In this document: positions 27,722-37,324 of the stretch, piece after piece
Layout: every line of letters starts with the position of its first letter
Numbering within the stretch: position 1 is the first letter of the stretch
DNA from: Salsipaludibacter sp963812245
Lineage (GTDB): Bacteria > Actinomycetota > Nitriliruptoria > Nitriliruptorales > Nitriliruptoraceae
Length of the DNA: 64,000 nucleotides
NCBI GenBank assembly: GCA_963812245.1
Contig: CAWEUK010000002.1
Coordinates: 1,240,001-1,304,000, forward strand
Reading direction: 5' to 3'
Translations under genes and position numbers: made by a program
Notes under the pieces: generated by a model
Databases searched by the model: none
What the model was told of the DNA's origin: nothing
Seen by the model: only the letters and a program-made list of their open reading frames with translations

Positions 27722-28597
27722 TCATGACGCCGTCGCCGGTGCCGTCGAGTCGCGGCGCCACAGCACGGGGAACAGCGGATGGTCCATGGGCGCCCCCGCG
27801 GGCAGTTCGTCGACCAGGCCATCGAAGGGGGGCGAGGTGGTCCAGGTCCGAGGTGCATGCACCATGTCGTCGCCCAGCATGCGCACCGACAGGACTCGTC
27901 GCCGCCGGTCACCCGCCACGCCGCCGGCACCGTGGAGTGTCAGCATGTTGAAGAACACGGCATCGCCGGGCTCCAATTCCCATCCCAGGATCGTGAAGTC
28001 GTCGGGCGACCCGTCGATGTCGGGCAGCTCGGCCAGGGAGCCCTCGGGAAACCACCTGGCCTGGTCGTCCATGAACGTGCGTGGCATGTACCAGGTGGCG
28101 TCCCGGGCGGTGCCGTGGGAGCCGGCGACGAACTCGAGGGTCGACGCACGCGCAACCGGATCGACCGGGAACCACATCGAGGCATTCATGTGGCCGTCGA
28201 CGTTGTAGTAGGGCTGGTCCTGGTGCCACGGTGTCCGCTGGCGCGTGCCGGGCTCCTTGGTGAGCATGTGGTCGTGGTACAGCCGCACGGTGTCGGCGCC
28301 CATCAGTTCACCCGCGATCGCGGCCGCCGGTGACTCCCGGATGAACTGCTCGATCGCCGGGATGCGCCGCCAGTTGCAGAAGTCCTCGACGAAGGTGCCG
28401 TCACCCTGGGCACTGGCACGCTGGGCGCGGGGGGACAGGTCGTCGAGATTGGCGTCGATTGCCCGGGTGGCCAACGCGACGTGCTCGGGACCGAAGGCGT
28501 GGCGCACGACCACGGCGCCGTCACGGCGAAAGGCGTCGCGTTGTGCCCGGGTGGTCAGCCCGTCGTCGGAACCCGGGTGCGCGGCTGGTGTGGTCAC
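27722..28597 (-). CDS. Phytanoyl-CoA dioxygenase family Fe(II)/2-oxoglutarate enzyme
   Basis: 291 aa from GTG 28597, which overlaps the true hutU stop (GTGA). Iron ligands: WHQDQPYYN (HxD) and the distal His in LTLHGAGG, with the 2-oxoglutarate Arg in RRRRVLSVR. Family members hydroxylate small molecules such as phytanoyl-CoA or ectoine. The location inside a hut operon suggests a substrate related to histidine, but nothing in the sequence identifies it. As the sequence stands, a one-base insertion near the hutU end makes the two genes read as one 843-residue frame; I treat them as separate. Confidence 0.85.
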   Translation of the reverse strand: MTTPAAHPGSDDGLTTRAQRDAFRRDGAVVVRHAFGPEHVALATRAIDANLDDLSPRAQRASAQGDGTFVEDFCNWRRIPAIEQFIRESPAAAIAGELMGADTVRLYHDHMLTKEPGTRQRTPWHQDQPYYNVDGHMNASMWFPVDPVARASTLEFVAGSHGTARDATWYMPRTFMDDQARWFPEGSLAELPDIDGSPDDFTILGWELEPGDAVFFNMLTLHGAGGVAGDRRRRVLSVRMLGDDMVHAPRTWTTSPPFDGLVDELPAGAPMDHPLFPVLWRRDSTAPATAS

Positions 28598-30253
28598 GGC
28601 TGCTCCATCGGGATGGTGACACCGCGTTCGTGGGCAACCGTCGACGGCGCGCTCGTAGCCGGCGTCGGCATGGCGGATGACCCCCATGCCCGGATCGGTG
28701 GTCAACACGCGTTCGAGTTTCTGGGCCGCCAGGTCGGTGCCGTCGGCCACGCAGACCATGCCGGCGTGGATGGACCGACCGATGCCGACACCGCCACCGT
28801 GGTGGATGCTGACCCAGGTGGCGCCCGACGCGGTGTTGGCCAGGGCGTTGAGCAGGGGCCAGTCGGCGATGGCGTCGGACCCGTCGGCCATCGCCTCGGT
28901 CTCGCGGTAGGGCGATGCCACCGAACCCGAATCGAGGTGGTCGCGACCGATGACGATGGGAGCCGACACGGCACCGTCACGCACCAGGTCGTTGAAGACC
29001 TGGCCCAGCCGGGCGCGTTCCCCGTAGCCCAGCCAGCAGATCCGGGCGGGCAGGCCCTGGAATGCGACCTTCTCACGCGCCTGGCGGATCCAGCGGGCCA
29101 GCGGCTCGTCATCCGGGAAGGTGTCCAGCACCGCCTGGTCGGTCACGGCGATGTCGGCCGGGTCGCCCGACAGCGCCACCCACCGGAACGGACCCTTGCC
29201 CTCGCAGAACAGCGGTCGGATGTAGGCCGGGACGAAGCCGGGGTAGTCGAAGGCGCGTTCGAACCCGCCCAACACGGCCTCGGCGCGCAGCGAGTTGCCG
29301 TAGTCGAACACCTCGGCGCCACGATCCATGAACCCGACCATGGCGGCGCAGTGGGCGGCCATCGAGGCGCGGGCGCGTCGCGTCAGTTCGGCCGGCTCGT
29401 CGGCGGCCATCCGCGTCGTCGCCTCGGGCGACAGGTCGATCGGCACGTAGCTGAGGGGATCGTGGGCCGAGGTCTGGTCGGTGACGATGTCGGCCGGAAA
29501 GTCTCGTTCGAGCAGTTGGGGCACCAGTTCCGCAGCGTTGCCGACCAGGCCGACCGACAACGGGCGGCGCTCGTCGCGAGCCGCCAGGCAACGTGCCGTC
29601 GCATCGTCGATGTCGTCGGCGATCACGTCGAGGTAGCGGTGATCGACGCGCCGCTGGGCACGGGTCGGGTCGACCTCGATGCACAGGGCCACGCCGTCGT
29701 TCATCGTCACCGCCAATGGCTGGGCACCGCCCATGCCGCCAAGCCCTGCCGTCAGCGTGATGGTGCCGGCGAGGCTGTCGTCGAAGCGTCGTCGGGCGAT
29801 CTCGGCGAAGCACTCGTAGGTGCCCTGCAGGATCCCCTGGGTCCCGATGTAGATCCACGACCCTGCCGTCATCTGCCCGTACATGGTCAGGCCCGCCTGT
29901 TCGAGCCGACGGAACTCCTCCCAGTTGGCCCAGTCGGGGACCAGGTTGGAGTTGGCGATCAGCACCCGAGGCGCCCATTCATGGGTCCGGAAGATGCCCA
30001 CCGGCTTGCCGGACTGCACGAGCAGGGTCTCGTCGTCGCCCAGGTCCGTCAGGCTGGCCACGAGCGCGTCGAAGGCCGGCCACGAGCGCGCAGCACGGCC
30101 GGTCCCGCCGTAGACGACCAGGTCGTCGGGATGTTCGGCGACCTCCGGATCGAGGTTGTTCATCAGCATCCGGAGGGGCGCCTCGGACTGCCAGGAACGT
30201 GCGGTCAGCGTGGTGCCCCGTGGGGCGCGTACGTCGCGTGGGCCAGTCGGCAT
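28594..30253 (-). CDS. hutU: Urocanate hydratase (apparent frameshift near the 3' end)
   Basis: Converts urocanate to imidazolone propionate using tightly bound NAD+. Classic stretches: APRGTTLTARSW at the N-terminus, YGGTGRAARSW, FRTHEWAPRVLIANSNLVPD, YGQMTAGSWIYIGTQGI and CWLGYGERARLG. ATG 30253 has CAGGAG upstream. After RHADAGYERAVD the normal tail (VAHERGVTIPM) appears only if one base is removed around 28638; the gene then ends at 28594 and codes 552 aa, the usual length. Unedited, the frame runs into the dioxygenase. A base-call insertion is the simplest explanation. Confidence 0.9.
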
Positions 30254-30284
30254 CGGCGGCTCCTGGGTCGTGTCGGGCTGGTGG

Positions 30285-30319
30285 TCGTGTTCGGCTGGTC
30301 GTGTTCGGCGGGGGTCGTG
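30285..30319 (+). repeat. Degenerate short repeat between hutH and hutU
   Basis: The 66-base gap between the two genes holds imperfect repeats of GGTCGTGTTCGGCTG. No other feature seen in the gap apart from the hutU ribosome site. Confidence 0.5.
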
Positions 30320-31859
30320 TCAGGTGAGGTCGGCGTGGGCGCGGGCCGCAGCCACGACCGAGCCATCGGCCAGGCGGGCCTCGACCGCCGCCAGCCTGGG
30401 AGCCGAGGTGTGCGTCGGCACCGGGGGCGCCCACGGTGTCCACGACCAGGTCGGCCACCGCCCGCGTGGCGGTGGCCGCTTCCAGTGGGGCGCGCAGGAC
30501 CAGTCCATGGGTCGCCGCCATGATCTCGACCGCCAGGATGCGCCGCAGGTTGTCCACGGCCTCACGCAGTTTGCGGCCGGCACCCCAGCCCATGGACACG
30601 TGGTCCTCCTGGCCGGCGCTGGTCGAGATCGTGTCGACACTGGCCGGTGCGGCCAGGCGCCGGTTCGTGACGACCATGGCGGCCTGCGTGTACTGGGCGA
30701 TCATCAGTCCCGAGTTGACCCCCGGGTCAGGCGACAGGAACGCCGGCAGGCCATGCGAGCGTGTCGGGTCGAGCAGGCGATCGGTGCGCCGCTCCGACAG
30801 CGCCGACAGGTCGGCAACCGGGATCGCCAGCAGGTCGGCCGCATAGGCGACCGGGGCACCGTGGAAGTTGCCGCACGATGCCACGCGCCCGTCGGGCAGC
30901 ACCACCGGATTGTCGATGAAGCTCACCAGTTCTCGGTCTGCGATCGTCGCGACATGGTCGATCGTGTCACGACCCGCACCATGGACCTGTGGGGTGCAGC
31001 GCAGCGAGTAGGCGTCCTGGACCCGGTCGTCGTCGTGGCGGTGGCTGGCCACGATCGGCGACCCCGCCAACAGCGCCCGCAGGTTCGCGGCGCTGGCCTG
31101 CTGGCCCACCTGGGGACGCATGCCCACCAGGTCGGCGTCGAAGGCGCGGTCGGTGCCCAGCAGCGCCTCGGTCGTCATGGCGCCGGCGATGTCGGCCACG
31201 AGGTACAGGTCACGCAGGTCGGCCACAGCCATGACCAGCATGCCGAGCATCCCGTCGGTGCCGTTGACCAGTGCCAGGCCTTCCTTGGCCGTGAGCACGA
31301 GGGGATGGAGGCCGGCGTCGGCCAGCGCCCGGTCTGCCGTCATGCGTCCGTTGGGCGTGTCGACGTCGCCTTCCCCGAGCAGGGCCAGGGCGGCCGCCGC
31401 CAGGGGGGCGAGGTCACCGCTGGCGCCGACCGATCCGTGTTCGAGCACGACCGGCGTGATGTCATGGTTGAGCAGGTCGCAGATGGCCTGTGCGACCTCG
31501 GGTCGCGCCCCGGAGAACCCCATTGCGAGGCTGCGTGCGCGCAGGACCATCATCGCCCGAACGACCTCGCGCTCGAGTTCTGGACCCATGCCGGCAGCAT
31601 GCGAACGCACCAGTGCCAGTTGCAGTTCGGCACTTCGTTCGGTCGGGATCACCGTGTTGGCCAATGCGCCGAAGCCAGTCGAGACGCCGTAGACCGGCTG
31701 GTCTCGTTCGGCCAGGCCGGCCACGACCTCGGCGCCGCGTCGGAGTGCGACCATGGCGTCGTCGGCCAGTTCGACTCGTCGCCCGTGCCGGGCCACGTCG
31801 ATGACGGCGGGCGCATCCATCCCGTTGTCGTGGAGGGAGATCGGTGCTAGAGTTTCCAT
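30320..31859 (-). CDS. hutH: Histidine ammonia-lyase (apparent frameshift near the 3' end)
   Basis: First hut enzyme, deaminating L-histidine to trans-urocanate. The MIO prosthetic group forms from Ala-Ser-Gly in GSVGASGDLAPLA; also YGVSTGFGALAN, and QDAYSLRCTPQVHGA near the active site. Start ATG 31859 is followed by the family N-terminus (MDAPAVIDVARHG). About 35 codons before the end the frame shifts: the normal tail (LAAVEARLADGSVV) is reached only by removing one base between about 30398 and 30427, giving a stop at 30320 and 512 aa, normal length. Transcription is probably leaderless. Divergent IclR regulator 39 bases away. Confidence 0.9.
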
Positions 31860-31866
31860 GCAGCGG

Positions 31867-31872
31867 AATCTA
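31867..31872 (-). promoter_or_regulatory. Putative hutH -10 element TAGATT, leaderless
   Basis: TAGATT lies seven bases before the hutH ATG on the minus strand, placing the transcript start at the initiation codon. No ribosome site is present. The whole hutH/iclR gap is only 39 bases. Confidence 0.4.
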
Positions 31873-31888
31873 ACACCACCTGATGAAA

Positions 31889-31896
31889 GTTGCAAC
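31889..31896. promoter_or_regulatory. Small palindrome GTTGCAAC in the hutH-iclR gap
   Basis: A perfect 8-bp palindrome lying three bases before the iclR-type ATG and about 20 bases upstream of the hutH -10. It is a candidate half or full operator for the IclR protein. Confidence 0.35.
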
Positions 31897-31898
31897 CG

Positions 31899-32600
31899 AT
31901 GAAGTCTGGCGATGGCGACGATCGCGATGCCGTCGACGCCGGGGCGACGCCCGGGGAGAGATCCGCGGCGCCTGCGACCCCACGATCGTCCGACCGCGTC
32001 CTCGCGCTGTTGGCCGCGGTGATCGAGGCTGGTGACGAACCGTCGCTGACGCATCTGTCGGAGTTGCTCGACCTGGCGCCCTCGACTGCGACGCGCCAAC
32101 TGGCGTCCCTCGAGGCCGCCGGGTTGGTCGCGCGCGGCACCACCGGCTACGTCGTCGGGCCGACGATGGTGCGACTGGCACACCGAGTGGTCGGCGCCCG
32201 CCCGGTGTCACGACTCGCGCAGCCGATCCTCGATGCCCTGGCTGCCGCGACCGGGGAGTCGGCATACCTGGCCGTGGAGCACGACGAGGCCACCGCCATC
32301 TACGTGGCCGCAGCCGAGGGCACCCACCACCTGCGCCATGCCGGGTGGCGGGGGCGCACGGTGCCGCGGGCGACGACCGCAGTCGGCGCGGCGCTGGCGG
32401 GTCGTCGAGCCGTCGTGCAGGACGCGATCGAGGACGGCATCACCGCCATCGCCGCCCCCGTCGTCGCCGCCGACGCCACCGCCATGGCGGTCGTGGTGCT
32501 GGGTCCGACCTTTCGCCTGGCGCCGGGCAGGTCCGCTGTCGAGGACGCAGTGGCGGGGGCCGCGGCAAAGCTGGCGATGCTGGTGGGTGGTGACAGCTGA
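31899..32600 (+). CDS. IclR-family regulator of the hut operon
   Basis: 233 aa. N-terminal winged helix (about 28-80: HLSELLDLAPSTATRQLASLEAAGLVARG) and IclR ligand-binding domain (about 95-233: RLAQPILDALAAATGESAYLAVEHD). ATG 31899 is used; a TTG at 31890 is in frame but less likely. The C-terminal domain is slightly short for the family, lacking part of the usual helix before the last strands. Divergent position next to hutH strongly suggests local control, probably by histidine or urocanate. Confidence 0.85.
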   Translation: MKSGDGDDRDAVDAGATPGERSAAPATPRSSDRVLALLAAVIEAGDEPSLTHLSELLDLAPSTATRQLASLEAAGLVARGTTGYVVGPTMVRLAHRVVGARPVSRLAQPILDALAAATGESAYLAVEHDEATAIYVAAAEGTHHLRHAGWRGRTVPRATTAVGAALAGRRAVVQDAIEDGITAIAAPVVAADATAMAVVVLGPTFRLAPGRSAVEDAVAGAAAKLAMLVGGDS

Positions 32601-32653
32601 CGGAGGTCCGGGGGACACCGCCTCACGCGGAGGCAGCGCCAGTCCGCACGCAT

Positions 32654-32659
32654 TAGAGT
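32654..32659 (+). promoter_or_regulatory. Putative -10 element TAGAGT
   Basis: TAGAGT lies 29 bases upstream of the DUF6325 gene start. Confidence 0.35.
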
Positions 32660-32688
32660 TGCCACCCCACAGGCACAGGAGTGCAAGC

Positions 32689-33129
32689 ATGGAGCATGGA
32701 CCCGTCGAGATCATCGTCGTGGAGTTCCCCGAGGGACGCTTCACCGGCCAGATCATCCCGGAACTGGCCGCCCTGGTCGACGCCGGCACCATCGCCATCA
32801 TCGACGGTGTGTTCGTGCGCCGCGAGAACGATGGCGACCTGTTGGTGATGGAGATCGACGGTCTCAACGAGGTCGAGGCACCGGAGGCGGTCGGCGACCT
32901 GATGGCCGAGGAGCCCGAGGACCTGTTGTCGGACGAGGACATCCGCGACCTGGCCGCCGGCATCGCCCCGGGTGGGGCTGCGGCGGTGCTCGCGTTCGAG
33001 CACCGTTGGGCGGTCGGACTGCGTCGCTCGATCCTCGACGCGGGCGGTCGCCTGGTCGCCAACGTTCGCATCCCCGCCGACGTGGTCGACGAGGTCGCCG
33101 AGATCGTGGCAGCCACCAATCAGGACTGA
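32689..33129 (+). CDS. DUF6325 family protein
   Basis: 146 aa. ATG 32689 has AGGAG upstream and starts the family pattern HGPVEIIVVEFPEGRFTG, followed by LVDAGTIAIIDGVFVRR, a conserved acidic loop and LLSDEDIRDLAAGIAPG. Members are small cytoplasmic actinobacterial proteins, often beside SHOCT-domain genes; function unknown, sometimes associated with stress. The next gene, 78 bases downstream, encodes a SHOCT protein, and the two are probably one operon. Confidence 0.8.
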   Translation: MEHGPVEIIVVEFPEGRFTGQIIPELAALVDAGTIAIIDGVFVRRENDGDLLVMEIDGLNEVEAPEAVGDLMAEEPEDLLSDEDIRDLAAGIAPGGAAAVLAFEHRWAVGLRRSILDAGGRLVANVRIPADVVDEVAEIVAATNQD

Positions 33130-33207
33130 GCGCGCCGGCAAACCAATGGCTCACCGTGCGCCGCACACGCGGGCGCCACGACCACTTCGAGGAACAAGGA
33201 GCAGCAC

Positions 33208-33579
33208 ATGCGACGTCGACGAATGGGACGACCCGGTCTGGTTGGAACCATGGCACGCACCGCCGTGGTCGCCGGGACGGCAACCGCCGTGCACGGCAGC
33301 ATGACCAACCGCCAGGCTGGCAAGCAACAGGCCGCCTACGAGGAACAGGCTGCCCAGCAGGCCGCCTACGACTCACAGGCGCAGGTCGCCCAGATGCAGG
33401 CCGAGATGGATGAGATGAAGGCCCAGCAGGCCGCCGCCCAGGCCCCGCCGGCAGCACCGGCTGCGCCCGCCGGTGGCAACGACATGATGAGCCAACTCAA
33501 GGAGCTGGCGGACCTCAAGTCGGCAGGCGTGCTCAACGATGACGAGTTCGCCGCGGCCAAGGCCAAGTTGCTGGGCTAG
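33208..33579 (+). CDS. SHOCT-domain protein
   Basis: 123 aa. AAGGAG sits six bases before ATG 33208. Basic N-terminus with a weak hydrophobic stretch (TAVVAGTATAVHGS), a Gln/Ala-rich helix or coiled coil (QAAYEEQAAQQAAYDSQAQ), a Pro/Ala linker and a C-terminal SHOCT domain (LKELADLKSAGVLNDDEF, then AKAKLLG). SHOCT is a short oligomerisation motif. Partner of the DUF6325 gene upstream; membrane or nucleoid association is guesswork. Confidence 0.82.
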   Translation: MRRRRMGRPGLVGTMARTAVVAGTATAVHGSMTNRQAGKQQAAYEEQAAQQAAYDSQAQVAQMQAEMDEMKAQQAAAQAPPAAPAAPAGGNDMMSQLKELADLKSAGVLNDDEFAAAKAKLLG

Positions 33580-33605
33580 CTGGCTGAGCACGAGCCAGGC
33601 CAACC

Positions 33606-33715
33606 CGGCCGGGCTTCCACCCTGGCCGGGCTGCACCTTGACCGGGGTTGCACCTTGACCGGGCTCCAACCTGAACGGGCTGAAACCTGACCGGGCTCGA
33701 ACCTGACCGGGCCGG
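33606..33715 (+). repeat. Degenerate 16-17-bp tandem repeat, about seven copies
   Basis: Units approximating CCGGGCTnnAACCTGA follow the SHOCT gene stop codon, becoming more regular toward the right. Non-coding; one of several such clusters just after stop codons in this window. Confidence 0.8.
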
Positions 33716-33768
33716 CACGTGCGTCCGGGCTCGGCGCGCCGCGTCTGCGGCGTCTGCGGGCGGGGCCA

Positions 33769-33774
33769 TACCCT
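33769..33774 (+). promoter_or_regulatory. Putative -10 element TACCCT
   Basis: TACCCT lies 29 bases upstream of the ABC exporter start. Confidence 0.35.
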
Positions 33775-33803
33775 CGGTCAATCGCCTTCTCTGCCAGGTC
33801 CAG

Positions 33804-35657
33804 ATGTCCAGGTCAATGATGCCACGAACCGACTCGCCGAGTCGCGCCGTCCCCAGCGACATGCACCCGCTGCGGCGGCTGTGGCTGTACGCGGCCGACC
33901 ACCGACCCACCATAATCTGGGCCAGTTTCCTGTCGGTGCTCAACAAGCTCGTCGACATCGCCCCACCCTTCCTCATCGGTGCCGCGGTCGACGTGGTCGT
34001 GCGTGGTGACGCCTCGTGGATCGCCGGCGTGTTCGGCGTGACCGACCCCAGTCGGCAACTGCTGGTCGTGGCCATCCTCTCGGCCGTCGTGTGGGGCATC
34101 GAGTCGATCGCGGAGTACGGCTACAGCATCGCCTGGCGCAACCTCGCCCAGTCCATCCAGCACGACGCGCGCATCGACGCCTACACCCACGTCCAGGAAC
34201 TGGAACTCGCCTACTTCGAGGACCAGTCGACCGGCGGCCTGATGGCCGTCCTCAACGACGACGTCAACCAACTCGAACGCTTCCTGGACACCGGTGCGAA
34301 CCACATCCTCCAGGTCCTGGCCACGGTCGTGTTCGTGGGGGCGGCCTTCGTCATCCTGGTGCCCACCATCGCCCCGCTGGCGTTCCTGCCGATCCCGGTG
34401 ATCCTGTGGGGCTCGATGCGCTTCCAGCGTCGTCTGGAACCGCTCTATGCCCGGGTCCGCGACCGCGTCGGTCACCTCAACCACGTGCTGGCCAACAACC
34501 TCGGTGGCATTGCCACCATCAAGGCCTTCAACGCTCAGGACCGGGAGGTGGCCCGCGTCACCGCCGCCTCGGACGAGTACCGATCGGTCAACAACGATGC
34601 CATCCGACTCTCGAGCGCGTTCGTCCCGCTGATCCGCATCGCGATCCTGTTCGGATTCGTCGCGACGCTGTACATGGGTGGGAACATGGCGCTGGCAGGT
34701 TCCCTGGCGGTCGGGACGTACTCGGTGCTGGTGTTCCTGACCCAGCGGCTGTTGTGGCCACTCACGCGCCTGGGCGAGGTCTTCGACGACTACCAGCGCG
34801 CGATGGCGTCGGTTCGACGGCTGCTCGACCTCATGGCCATCGAGCCCGCGATCCGGACCGGGACCGCCACGCTGGCGCGACCGACCGATGGTCGCGTGGC
34901 CGGTGCCGTCACGTTCGAGGGGGTGGAGTTCGCCTACGCGACCGGTGACCAGGTCATCCGCGGCATCGACATCCGTGTGCCGGCCGGTTCGACGCACGCG
35001 ATCGTGGGGCCGACCGGTGCCGGCAAGTCCACGATCGTGAAGTTGGTGCTGCGGCTCTACGACGTGACTGCGGGGGCAGTCCTGGTCGATGGGGTGGACG
35101 TCCGCGATGTCGACCTCGGCCAGTTGCGTGATGCCATCGGGGTGGTGAGCCAGGACGTCTTCCTGTTCCACGGCACCGTGCGCGAGAACATCGCCTACGG
35201 GCGTGTCGATGCCACCGACGAGCAGGTGTGGGCGGCCGCCGACCTGGCCGAGGCCACGGACTTCATCTCCGCGATGCCCGACGGCATGGACACGGTGGTG
35301 GGCGAGCGCGGCCAGAAGCTTTCCGGCGGCCAGCGCCAGCGGTTGTCGATCGCGCGCGCCCTGCTGCGTGATCCCGAGATCCTGGTGCTCGACGAGGCCA
35401 CCTCCTCGGTCGACAACGAGACCGAGGCCGCGATCCAACGCTCGCTGGCGCGGGTGTCCCACGATCGCACCACGATCGTGATCGCCCACCGGTTGTCGAC
35501 GGTTCGCCATGCCGATCGCATCCATGTCCTGGATGCCGGCCACGTCGTCGAGGCCGGCACCCACGAGGAACTCCTGGCCCACGACGGTGTCTACGCCGGC
35601 CTGTGGCAGGTGCAGACGGGCGAGGCCCGGCTGCTGGCGGCCCACGAACGGGGGTGA
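33804..35657 (+). CDS. ABC transporter, fused permease and ATPase (exporter type)
   Basis: 617 aa half-transporter expected to dimerise. Six-helix exporter membrane domain (about 35-330) with the coupling-helix pattern FEDQSTGGLMAVLNDDV, then a nucleotide-binding domain: Walker A GPTGAGKS (about 402-409), Q-loop VVSQDVFLF, signature LSGGQ (about 505), Walker B ILVLDEATSSVD and switch His in IAHRLSTVRHAD. Lipid, drug or peptide export is possible; substrate not predictable. Internal ATGs at 33816 and 33819 are alternative starts. The gene stands alone. Confidence 0.9.
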   Translation: MSRSMMPRTDSPSRAVPSDMHPLRRLWLYAADHRPTIIWASFLSVLNKLVDIAPPFLIGAAVDVVVRGDASWIAGVFGVTDPSRQLLVVAILSAVVWGIESIAEYGYSIAWRNLAQSIQHDARIDAYTHVQELELAYFEDQSTGGLMAVLNDDVNQLERFLDTGANHILQVLATVVFVGAAFVILVPTIAPLAFLPIPVILWGSMRFQRRLEPLYARVRDRVGHLNHVLANNLGGIATIKAFNAQDREVARVTAASDEYRSVNNDAIRLSSAFVPLIRIAILFGFVATLYMGGNMALAGSLAVGTYSVLVFLTQRLLWPLTRLGEVFDDYQRAMASVRRLLDLMAIEPAIRTGTATLARPTDGRVAGAVTFEGVEFAYATGDQVIRGIDIRVPAGSTHAIVGPTGAGKSTIVKLVLRLYDVTAGAVLVDGVDVRDVDLGQLRDAIGVVSQDVFLFHGTVRENIAYGRVDATDEQVWAAADLAEATDFISAMPDGMDTVVGERGQKLSGGQRQRLSIARALLRDPEILVLDEATSSVDNETEAAIQRSLARVSHDRTTIVIAHRLSTVRHADRIHVLDAGHVVEAGTHEELLAHDGVYAGLWQVQTGEARLLAAHERG

Positions 35658-35740
35658 CGGCAGGCGTCAGGGGAATGGCAGCATGCCGGTGGCGGTTGGC
35701 TGCAACGCAGATCCGTGCCGTCAACCGTTTCGAGGAACCC

Positions 35741-37169
35741 ATGAACCGAACTGTCGATGTCGTTGTCCTGGGCGCCGGACCGGCCGGTGAGAACGCGGCC
35801 GACTATGCCCACCAGCACGGACTGGACGTCGTGGTGGTCGAGCGGGAACTGGTCGGCGGTGAATGCTCCTACTGGGCCTGCATGCCGTCCAAGGCGTTGC
35901 TGCGTCCCACCGAGGTGCTCGCGGCAGCGCGACGGGTGCCGGCGGCGGCAGCGGCCGTCACCGGCGAGGTCGACGTGGCCGCCACCCTGAAATCCCGTGA
36001 TGCCTTCTCGTCGCACTGGGACGATGCCTCCCAGGTCGAGTGGCTCGAGTCGGTCGACGTGGGCCTGGTCCGCGGCCACGGTCGCCTGGTCGCCGAGCGC
36101 GAGGTCGAGGTCACCCATGACGACGGTACGACCACGACGTTGACCGCCAGGGTCGGCGTCGTCGTCGCCACCGGGACGTCCGCCGCCATGCCACCCATCG
36201 ACGGGTTGGACCAGGTGCAGCGCCTGGGACAACCGCGACATCACGACCGTCGATGCGATCCCTGACCGACTGGTCGTGCTGGGTGGCGGCGTGGTGGGGG
36301 TCGAGATGGCCCAGGCCATGGCGCGCCTGGGATCCACGGTCACCATCGTCGAGGCGATGGACACGCTGATCGGTCGCGAGGAGCCCGCCGCTGCCCAGGC
36401 ACTGCTGGCGGCCCTGGAAGCCGACGGGATCACGGTGCACACCGGCGCCAAGGCCACGGCAGTGGCTCGTGACGACACCGGCGACATCGTCGTCACCCTG
36501 GGCCAGGCCGACGACGGCTCCGAATCCGACGACCGCGTTGCCGAGGTTCGCGGGGATGAACTGCTGGTCGCGGTCGGCCGTCGCGCCAACACCGACGACA
36601 TCGGGCTGGACGCCGTCGGCATCGCAACGAACCGGGGCTTCATCGAGGTCGACGGGTTCCTGCAGGTGCCGGGTCACGAGTGGCTGTCGGCGATCGGCGA
36701 CGTCAACGGTCGGGCGTTGCTGACCCACCAGGGCAAGTACCAGGCCAGGCTGGTCGGTGATCGACTGGGCGGCGTGGACGTCGACCAGGCCTGGGCCGAC
36801 GATCGTGCCGTGCCCCGGGTCGTGTTCACGGACCCGCAGATCGCCGCCGTCGGCATGACCGAACAGCAGGCCCGCGACGCCGGTGTGGACGTGCGCGTGG
36901 TCGAGCACGACACCGGGCAGGTCGCCGGCGGCTCGCTGCTGGGCAAGGACTCGGGTGGCCCGGCGCGACTGGTCATCGACCGGTCACGCGACGTGGTCGT
37001 CGGCGCAACCTTCGTGGGCGCCCAGGTGGCGGACCTGCTGCACAGCGCGACGATCGCGATCGTGGGCGAGGTGCCCGTGGCGACGCTGTGGCACGCGGTG
37101 CCGTCGTTTCCGACCGTGTCCGAGGTGTGGTTGCGACTGCTGGAGGCGACGCGCCAGCCCGACGCCTGA
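35741..37169 (+). CDS. FAD-dependent NAD(P)-disulfide oxidoreductase (apparent frameshift)
   Basis: Dihydrolipoamide/mercuric/mycothione-reductase-like flavoprotein. FAD motif GAGPAGENAA near the N-terminus, redox-active disulfide in GECSYWACMPSK, then ATG-motif VVVATGTSAAMPP. Around 36218 an extra base breaks the frame: removing it restores WDNRDITTVDAIPD and the NAD(P) motif VVLGGGVVGVEMAQ, then SAIGDVNG and the dimer-interface end HAVPSFPTVSE. The corrected protein is 475 aa, usual for the family. ATG 35741 has GAGGA upstream. Physiological substrate unknown. The stop codon is followed by tandem repeats. Confidence 0.85.
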
Positions 37170-37177
37170 TCCTGTCG

Positions 37178-37279
37178 ACGCGTGATGCGAGCGGCACGTG
37201 ATGCGACCGGCACGTGATGCGACCGGCACGTGATGCGACCGGCACGTGATGCGACCGGCGCCTGATTCGGCCGACACCT
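37178..37279 (+). repeat. 16-bp tandem repeat, about five copies
   Basis: Near-perfect CGTGATGCGACCGGCA units start about ten bases after the reductase stop codon; flanking copies are degenerate. Each unit junction contains the palindrome CACGTG. Confidence 0.85.
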
Positions 37280-37324
37280 GCCCCCACCAGCAGCGTGCAG
37301 CACCAGCGACCGGTCGCCGTGGTG

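Noticed and set aside
29979..32183. A 734-residue frame containing HutH
   Set aside because: The N-terminal addition is antisense to the IclR gene and the C-terminal part is a frameshifted run through hutU; HutH itself is 512 residues.
33813..35645. A 610-residue frame antisense to the ABC exporter
   Set aside because: Its composition (His, Arg, Gly, Asp rich) and exact overlap with a conserved gene mark it as a codon-bias shadow, as are the other long antisense frames.
33606..37279. CRISPR arrays at the repeat clusters
   Set aside because: Units of 14-17 bases are contiguous without spacers and no cas genes are present.
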